From Copromyces sp. CBS 386.78 (taxonomy: Eukaryota > Ascomycota > Sordariomycetes > Sordariales > Sordariaceae): DNA of 64,000 nucleotides. Both the position numbers and the translations under genes were made by a program. Positions 58,633 through 64,000 of the stretch are shown here, piece by piece. Location: assembly GCA_030685235.1 (NCBI GenBank), contig MU839154.1, positions 62,001 through 126,000 on the forward strand, read 5' to 3'. The notes under the pieces were generated by a model. The model saw only the letters and a list, made by a program, of their open reading frames with translations. It was not told the DNA's origin and made no database searches. The first letter of the stretch is position 1, and the number at the start of each line of letters is the position of its first letter.

Positions 58633-58910
58633 ACTTTAGCTGCAAGATGGAAAGAGGTGCTTAATATTCTAGGTTGGAATCGGGGGCTTTCCTCCTTTCT
58701 ATCTTTCTTCTTTCTTTCTCTTTCTTCCTCCACCATCCTTTTTATCATCACTACCATCCTTTTCATCATCATCGCCATCTTTCTTATTATTACTTTAATA
58801 GTAGATTTTATCAATTGTCTTTGCGACGGCTATCCCCTATATTTATAGGGAGTTGAGCCTGGACTAGGTAATAGTTAAGCTTTATAGTTGTGCTTAATCG
58901 CAGTCCTTAA

Positions 58911-59627
58911 GGCTAGTTCGTTTCTGCTGTAAGAACCGTAGCGGGAGTATAAGGAGCGTATCTAGCCTAGTAGGGGGGCTTCTAGGCTAGGTCCTGAATC
59001 TAGACCAGATAGTGGGCCTAGCCTAGGTGGCTCACCTAGCCTAGTTGTTGAACGGAGGGCTCTGATTGGTCGGATTTGAGTGTAAAAAAGCAAAAGCCAA
59101 AGACCCCTATAAGGACCTTCTAAAGGTCCCTATAGAAGTCTTTGGTTGATACTTTAGGTAGAGAGATTGAGAGAGGTAGCGGTTCGAGGTGGGCGAAGGA
59201 CTTTGACTTCAAAGTCCGGGCAGATGAGGGCTATTTCGCACGAAACTTTTCGCGCGAAAAAAACTGTCACCGATTGGAATCGAACTGGCGATCACAATAA
59301 TGAGAGCGACGACAAGAACCATTGAGCCACTGGCCCAATTGATTGAAAGAGAGCTTCGTTTTTTCCTTTGATATAGGGTAGTTGAGCTTAAATGGGGAAA
59401 TGGACTTTAGGAAAGAACGGGAGCGCTAAAGTTAAAAATTTTTAGCGAAGTTTTATAACGAGCAAATTTGACATTAAATATCAACTAATCAAAAGCTCTC
59501 CTTAAGCGACTAGGCTAGGTATTTCAACTTACCTAGGTATAAAGTCTAGGCTAGGTAAAAAAGCTAGGCTAGAAACCCCATTACTAGGCCAGATAACTTA
59601 GGATTTCCCGCTATGGAAGTTAACCAG
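58911..59627. mobile_element. TTAA-flanked inverted-repeat element (inner) with CTAG-rich arms
   Basis: A 717-bp element flanked by TTAA at 58907-58910 and 59628-59631. The left arm starts GGCTAGTTCGTTTCTGC, the same end sequence as the outer element. The right arm (reverse complement) reads CTGGTTAACTTCC, then ATAGCGGGA and TGGCCTAGTA, matching GTAGCGGGA and TAGCCTAGTA on the left. Both arms are packed with CCTAGCCTAG/CTAGGCTAG units, which can pair with one another. A tRNA-like segment lies in the middle. No coding frame. Confidence 0.6.
59264..59336 (-). pseudogene. tRNA-Met-like segment (SINE head or tRNA relic)
   Basis: On the minus strand: GGGCCAG, an A box TGGCTCAATGG, an anticodon region CTCATTA giving CAT, GATCGCC, and a B box GTTCGATTCC. 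The order and wording follow elongator tRNA-Met(CAT), but the acceptor and T stems do not pair and the anticodon loop is enlarged. It is therefore not a working tRNA. Both Pol III boxes look usable, as in tRNA-derived SINEs. Confidence 0.55.
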
Positions 59628-59631
59628 TTAA

Positions 59632-60186
59632 GAATTTTGCAGTATTTGGGTCGCAGTAATAATATAAAGCATTACTACTCTATTACTCCTTTTTACGTTC
59701 GTTAAAAAAACCTAATTTTTTATATACGCTCTACAACTACCTACAACCACCTACACTTACTAATAATAAATTAGAATTTTATAGTTAATATAAAGTAAGG
59801 TAAAGTAAAGTAAGTAAAGGAAAAGTAAAAAAACATAATATTTATTTTATGCACGGGCCTTCCCGCACGTGCCATACAATTCTCGCAAGCATCAGCCAAT
59901 CGTAATAGCAACACTTAACCTAGGCAGAGAGATTGCTAAAGCGCGGGCGCATCCCCAACTGGCGATAAATCGCCTCGTTTTGAATAAGTAGCATCGTAAG
60001 AGGACTCTCTAAGCTTCTACGAGTCGATCGCGGTCAATTTTATATAGTTTCGTTAATAATTAATAGAGTAGATCAATATAAGATTATAGGTTGTATACAC
60101 GAATAATTTACACTGGTGTTATTTACTAAATTTCAATTTTCTGAAATTTTTTGAAAAAGTCTTATTTTTTCAGAAATAAACTAAGT
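59632..60186. other. AT-rich part of the outer element
   Basis: Between the inner element and the LTR element. AT-rich, with an ordinary-composition island near 59855-60030. No open frame of note. Confidence 0.4.
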
Positions 60187-60409
60187 TGTAACGGGTCTAC
60201 AAGAGTAAGGCACAGCGAGCAGTCGTGTAAGGTTGAAATACTATATTTGATAAAGAGAGCAAGAGAGAAGACTGCGCAGAAGGCGTAGTCTAGAAAGGGT
60301 TTTGTACACTGTAGCGCCAAGGCCGGAACATCCGAACTAGAACCCTCGTAGGTGATCTATAACTTGGCATTAGCCAAATTATAAACCCCTAGGCGCTAGC
60401 CCTATAACA
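60187..60409 (-). repeat. LTR (3' LTR in element orientation)
   Basis: 223-bp direct repeat of 62097-62319. The left, outer part is less mutated than the right, inner part. Confidence 0.92.
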
Positions 60410-60839
60410 TTACCCCCTTGCTCCCCCTTAGGGAACGCGGCCCTACGTATAAATGATTATGGAATAGTTAAAATTATACGAGAAAAAACGAAAATCCAGC
60501 TCAGTTACTCCCAACTTAACGTATAGAATAGGGAAGAAATTAATAATATTAAAAAGTATTAATAACTAAGCCCCCAAACTATCGTTATACAATTACCTAC
60601 TCCCTACCCGGGTCGGTATAATTTGTTATATACCTTTATAGAGTTATACCTATCGCGAAGGTACTAAAATTAAATTAGGGAATATATTTAGATTGTGCCC
60701 ATCCGGGGCCTTCCCGCCGTAATATATTAGTAATTAGTACTAGAAATAATTAGAATTACGGTCTTCACCCAGTACTTCGTATCGCTTTGCTTCCTTTGCT
60801 AGTAGGAGTTTATATTATTACCGTGATGTATCCTTCGCT

Positions 60840-62040
60840 AGGGATAGGCTTAGTAATTGTAGTGCTTACGAAAGGTAATATTTATTATTTTCTTACGGTT
60901 GCGTTTTGTAGTAGATCTTCCTTAATAGAGGTACGTGTAAAGGGGTAATAATTATAGGGATTTATTACTTTAGATTAGTTGAGTTCGCTTAAGTTAGCCG
61001 CTGAGTGTTCTTCCTTTTGAATACCGGTCGGCACTCCTTTTACCGTAGTATTGTTAGGGCAGCCTATTAGGTATCGTTTAGTTTGTATCCTCCTCTTGGT
61101 TATTATTATTATAATTATTTACGCTCCTAATTGAATTGAGTTGTACATTATTTATCTTCGTCTTTTTATACTATTTAAATTAGTAGGAGTTATTCCTATA
61201 ATTAATATATTTACTCTCCTTCTTCTATTTATTCTTTTACTTTTATAATAGGGAAAGGGTAGAGCGAGCCGTTAAAGCGTTAATAGAGGTATTTATAAGA
61301 TTACTAGCGTTATTATTAATTTAGGGTTATTATTATTATTTCAAAGAGATAAGAAAAGCGTTACTATTGAATTAGCGAAAATACGTAAGCAGATTTGGGT
61401 ATTGTTCTGGTATATTGGTACGGTCGGCGAGACGAAGTTTCTATTCGTTGTTGAGGGTAGCGGTGAGTTGGTTGACCTTAGCGGAATTTAGCTACGAATT
61501 TACACGAATATAGTAGAATACTTCTTTAAAGCGAACGAAAAAAAGCGTTATTAATTTACTTCCCTTTTGACGAAGGCGGTAAAGCTCTTATCCGGCTCTC
61601 TTAATAGCGTTGGGATTATTATACGTAAAGCGGAGCTTTTCAATAAGTTCGTCGGACGTACAATTTCCCGCGTTAGCAAAGGCGACTAGCGGCTTCTTGA
61701 CGGCGGGTAATAGGCAAGCGAGTAGGTAGTAAAATTGCGTTTTTAGGTCGCCGATAGCGAGGTTATTAATGTAGAGCTTAGCTTGGGTATTAAATACCTA
61801 TATTTTAAAGTCTACTTTATCCCCAGAAAATTTTTCGAGGTAGGGGAGGACCGGTTTTTTAGCGGGCGGCGAGTTTAGTAGAGGGGAGGACGTTACTTTG
61901 AGAGCAGCGATCTTAGTAATAATCTACTTGATAGACGAGGCGAATTAACGGTATTATTCTTGTAAGTTGGGCGACTATAGGATTTGGGGGAGGGATTGTT
62001 AAGATATTGTGATGGCGGGGGGGGGGAGAGGGGAGATTCT
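60840..62040 (-). pseudogene. Gag relic, Ty3/gypsy-like capsid type
   Basis: Minus-strand reading gives a long Gag-like protein broken by few stops. In order: VLPYLEKFSGDKVDFKI, stop (likely a former Trp), VFNTQAKLYINNLAIGDLK, TQFYYLLACLLPAVKKPLVA, SDELIEKLRFTYNNPNAIKR, AG-stop-ELYRLRQKG, and KVNQLTATLNNE. These match the helices of retrotransposon Gag capsids (Retrotrans_gag type), including the position of the Trp and of ELYRLRQ. Further down, YLIGCPNNTTVKG resembles the end of a zinc knuckle. Most stops are TAG/TAA explained by RIP at Trp and Gln codons. No protease, RT or integrase motif follows. Confidence 0.7.
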
Positions 62041-62096
62041 TTGGGCGTGCCGGCGAACGAAGGGCAACGGAGGGTTGAAAAGAGGGTTAAATATAA

Positions 62097-62319
62097 TGTA
62101 ACGGGTTTGTAAAAGTAAGGTATAGCGAGTAGTCGTATAAGGTTAAAATACTATATTTGATAAAGAGAGTAAGAGAGAAGACTACGTAGAAGGCGCAATC
62201 TAGAAAGGGTTTTGTACACTGTGGCGCCAAGGCCGGGGCATCCGAACTAGAGCCCTCGTAGGCGATCCATGACCTGGCATCAGCCAGGTTACAGACCCTT
62301 GGGCGCTAGCCCCATAACA
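62097..62319 (-). repeat. LTR (5' LTR in element orientation)
   Basis: 223-bp copy whose inner end shows RIP-type C/T and G/A changes and whose outer part is nearly clean. TAAGT follows. Confidence 0.92.
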
Positions 62320-62384
62320 TAAGTGGCCGCCACTTACTTCAAATCTTCGATCTAACTAATAAGAAAGCTAGAATCTTCGAAATC

Positions 62385-62452
62385 CTTAACTGTAGTTTTT
62401 AACGTACTACGTCTTAAAATCGAGCCGTAGTGCGTTAAAAACTGCGGTTAAG
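62385..62452. repeat. 27-bp inverted repeat forming a hairpin
   Basis: 62385-62411 and 62426-62452 are inverted copies with a 14-nt loop. The three differences are all C/T, so in RNA the stem would be fully paired with three G-U pairs. It abuts the right terminal inverted repeat. Confidence 0.85.
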
Positions 62453-62557
62453 CTTGGCATGCCTTAACGCTGCCTTAATGTTGCATGAGTGCAGCTGCGG
62501 ACCCTGCACGTTAATACATTTATTTCCTAAAATCCCTAACGCAGACCCGAACAGGCT
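62453..62557 (-). repeat. Right terminal inverted repeat, outer element
   Basis: Reverse complement begins AGCCTGTTCGGGTCTGCG and ends GCATGCCAAG, matching the left arm. TTAA follows at 62558-62561. Confidence 0.8.
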
Positions 62558-62561
62558 TTAA

Positions 62562-63442
62562 GTTTTCATGACTCCGTAGCTGGACCAGGACACTCACCAA
62601 CAATTCATCAACAGACGCTCCATACGTACCAACCCATGTGCGCACCAATCGCTACGTCAGTTTTCCATTTCTCGGATGTTTGAACCATTGTTTATCGTTG
62701 GAAATCTCGTTTCCATAATTGAGTTGGCGCCTGTCGTGATCATGGATGATTTTTGGCGATCGAGGACCGGCAAGTGAGGACAGATGCGCGGCTAGACCTC
62801 TACCGTAATCACACAAAGACACTCTCCTTCATGTTGCACCAACATATCTCTGCCGCGCATGTTGAAGTTGTTGGTGACCGGGCAACAAACGATGGGCGGA
62901 AGATAAAGGGCATTCTTATGTTGGTTTCAAGCGCGGCCATGACCGTCCAAAACCAAGCGCGCGGTTGCGAAAGAAAAGGCCTATGACGTTCTGTTGTGTT
63001 TCTCGGAATACGGTGCAATTTATGTGAGTATTTGTGGGAATGTCCGCATTGAGATGTAGAAGGACGACATGCCAAGGGCGCCATAACGGAAGGTTGGCGA
63101 GAATCTAGTGGAAAGGTTAACCCCCTATCTTAAAAACAATTAATCTGCAGTAGATATGTTAGTGCATCATCTCATTCCCAAGCCTCTCTTCCCATGGCAG
63201 ACATTCCTCACTCCCCCCTTTCACGTGACAAAAAAGAAATGATTAAAGCAGGAGTCCATGACAAAACACAGCGCATACAGTAGGTGTGACCGTGTGCTCA
63301 AGTATGGCCTTTATTATCCCCATACGTATTTCACATTCTCTTCCAGCGCTTCTGCGACCGACACTCCTCGTGACCCTGCACCTGCTATCGAAGTCGCTCC
63401 TTCCTTCATGCCATCCTTGGCACCCAATTCCCCATCACCTGC
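62562..63442. other. Intergenic, no gene seen
   Basis: Ordinary composition resumes exactly after the TTAA. Overlapping small frames (62753-62986 plus, 62809-63084 minus) show no domain. Probably 3' UTR of the next minus-strand gene and, originally, the 5' region of the Arg/Ser-rich gene beyond the insertion. Confidence 0.4.
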
Positions 63443-63950
63443 CTACCACTTCAAAAGCCTCTCCAGACCATCCAAGAATCGAGAAGCCCGGCTTCTCCTC
63501 CTCCCACCTCCATGGTCAGAAGACCGATCCCGACGCCCCCTCCCATACTCCTCTTCCCTTCTCCTTCTTTCCCGTGAAACGTCTCTCCTATTCCTTGCCG
63601 CTTGCCTTTCCCTCGCCCTTTCCTGCTCGATCTCCTTCTCTATTTCCCTAGTCATCGGTCTGTTCCCACGATAATAATCATGATGAGATCTGATGTTGTC
63701 GTTTGTCGCGGTTCTTGACCCTTGGCTTCGATATGTTCTCGAAGAAGTCGGGGCTGGCGAAGGTGATGGTTGTCTTCTTCTCTGGCTATAACCTGAAGGG
63801 CCGTAACGATCGAAATCGTGTTTCAGTGGTTGAGAGCGGATGGGGCGATATCTACTCGTCTCCGTATTCCTTTCGGGGGAGCGGCGTCGGGTTTCTTGCC
63901 GTGGGCGGTAGAGATCAGGTTGTTCGGTCCAGGGGGCGGGGCGTTCTTGC
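63443..63950 (-). CDS. Arg/Ser/Glu-rich protein, C-terminal exon(s), gene runs off right edge
   Basis: Open minus-strand reading of about 168 codons from a splice acceptor (TTCCAG before 63950) to a stop at 63443. It runs QERPAPWTEQPDLYRPRQ, RRRSPERNTETSRYRPIR, YGPSGYSQRRRQPSPSPAP, then a charged helix-like MTREIEKEIEQERARERQAA and RRRREEEYGRGRRDRSSDHG, ending SRFLDGLERLLKW. Composition is of the RS/RE type seen in splicing-associated or condensate-forming proteins; the ERARERQAARN part may be helical. The N-terminus lies outside the window. Function unknown. Confidence 0.55.
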
Positions 63951-64000
63951 CTGGAATGTGTATGTCAGGTTAGCCGTCAATTGGGGATGCGGATAAATCT

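Larger units (their letters stand above)
60187..62319 (-). mobile_element. Short LTR retrotransposon with Gag relic only (no pol recognised)
   Basis: A 2,133-bp element with 223-bp LTRs at 60187-60409 and 62097-62319, each TG...CA, flanked by the perfect 5-bp target duplication TAAGT (60182-60186, 62320-62324). Orientation is minus: read that way, a purine tract AAGGGGGAGCAAGGGGGTAA lies directly before the 3' LTR, and the internal reading is Gag-like. The interior is only 1.69 kb, too short for pol, and shows heavy RIP-type change. The intact LTRs and duplication show it moved as this short form, so it likely relied on a partner element's enzymes. Confidence 0.88.
58527..62557. mobile_element. 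TTAA-flanked inverted-repeat DNA element (outer), holding nested insertions
   Basis: Ends form long imperfect terminal inverted repeats, 58527-58632 and 62453-62557, starting GGCCAGTTCG and (reverse complement) AGCCTGTTCG. Both are directly flanked by TTAA (58523-58526, 62558-62561). Near-identical inner parts include a shared block of GCAACATTAAGGCAGCGTTAAGG split only by few changes. A 2.1-kb LTR element and a 0.7-kb relative are nested within; without them about 1.2 kb remains. No transposase is recognisable, so this is a non-autonomous element. TTAA duplication recalls piggyBac, but its usual end bases are not seen. Confidence 0.75.

Noticed and set aside
59264..59336. Functional tRNA-Met
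   Set aside because: Acceptor and T stems do not pair and the anticodon loop is too large, despite good A and B boxes.
58523..62561. Naming the outer element piggyBac
   Set aside because: TTAA flanks fit, but the usual piggyBac terminal bases are absent and there is no transposase.

Overview
This window is nuclear DNA of a filamentous ascomycete, most likely a sordariomycete close to Neurospora, Sordaria or Podospora. The evidence is: short GT-AG introns of about 50-270 bp; long intergenic spacers; a secretome with an AA9 polysaccharide monooxygenase, AA8 cytochromes and a DUF8021 protein; and transposons carrying the C-to-T / G-to-A damage of repeat-induced point mutation (RIP). RIP turned these blocks very AT-rich while sparing many CpG sites. 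The genus is inferred, not shown.

Layout. 1-1.14 kb: AT-rich RIP-type relic running off the left edge. 1.6-7.7 kb: GPR1/FUN34/YaaH membrane protein, short-chain dehydrogenase, SWIRM-domain protein. 9.6-15.1 kb: a complete but RIP-killed Ty1/copia-type LTR retrotransposon with 171-bp LTRs and a 5-bp target duplication. 15.1-23.2 kb: a gene desert with one tRNA-Gly(GCC). 23.2-35.2 kb: F-box protein, a frameshifted lactonase, AA9-CBM1 monooxygenase, a type II membrane glycosyltransferase-like protein, and a sugar-porter permease. 35.4-35.6 kb: a candidate RNA polymerase III transcript. 36.5-46 kb: a GNAT-like gene with an internal stop, a divergent enolase, a DUF8021 secreted protein, an AA8 cytochrome, and an SREBP-type bHLH factor. 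46-58.5 kb: a sparse stretch with a second AA8 cytochrome, an uncharacterised protein and Arg/Ser-rich proteins. 58.5-62.6 kb: a nest of transposons. Two TTAA-flanked inverted-repeat elements share end sequences, one carries a tRNA-Met-like promoter region, and a 2.1-kb LTR element contains a minus-strand Gag relic with no pol recognised. 63.4-64 kb: another Arg/Ser-rich gene leaving the right edge.

Functional links. The AA9 enzyme, the two single-domain AA8 cytochromes (possible electron donors), the permease and the lactonase relic fit extracellular carbohydrate oxidation and uptake. Clustering is suggestive only. The most notable protein-level observation is that the AA9 enzyme has cysteine where the family has its axial copper-site tyrosine. 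The most notable DNA-level observations are the gag-only LTR element, the nested TTAA elements, and the matching RIP gradient at the edges of both LTR elements.
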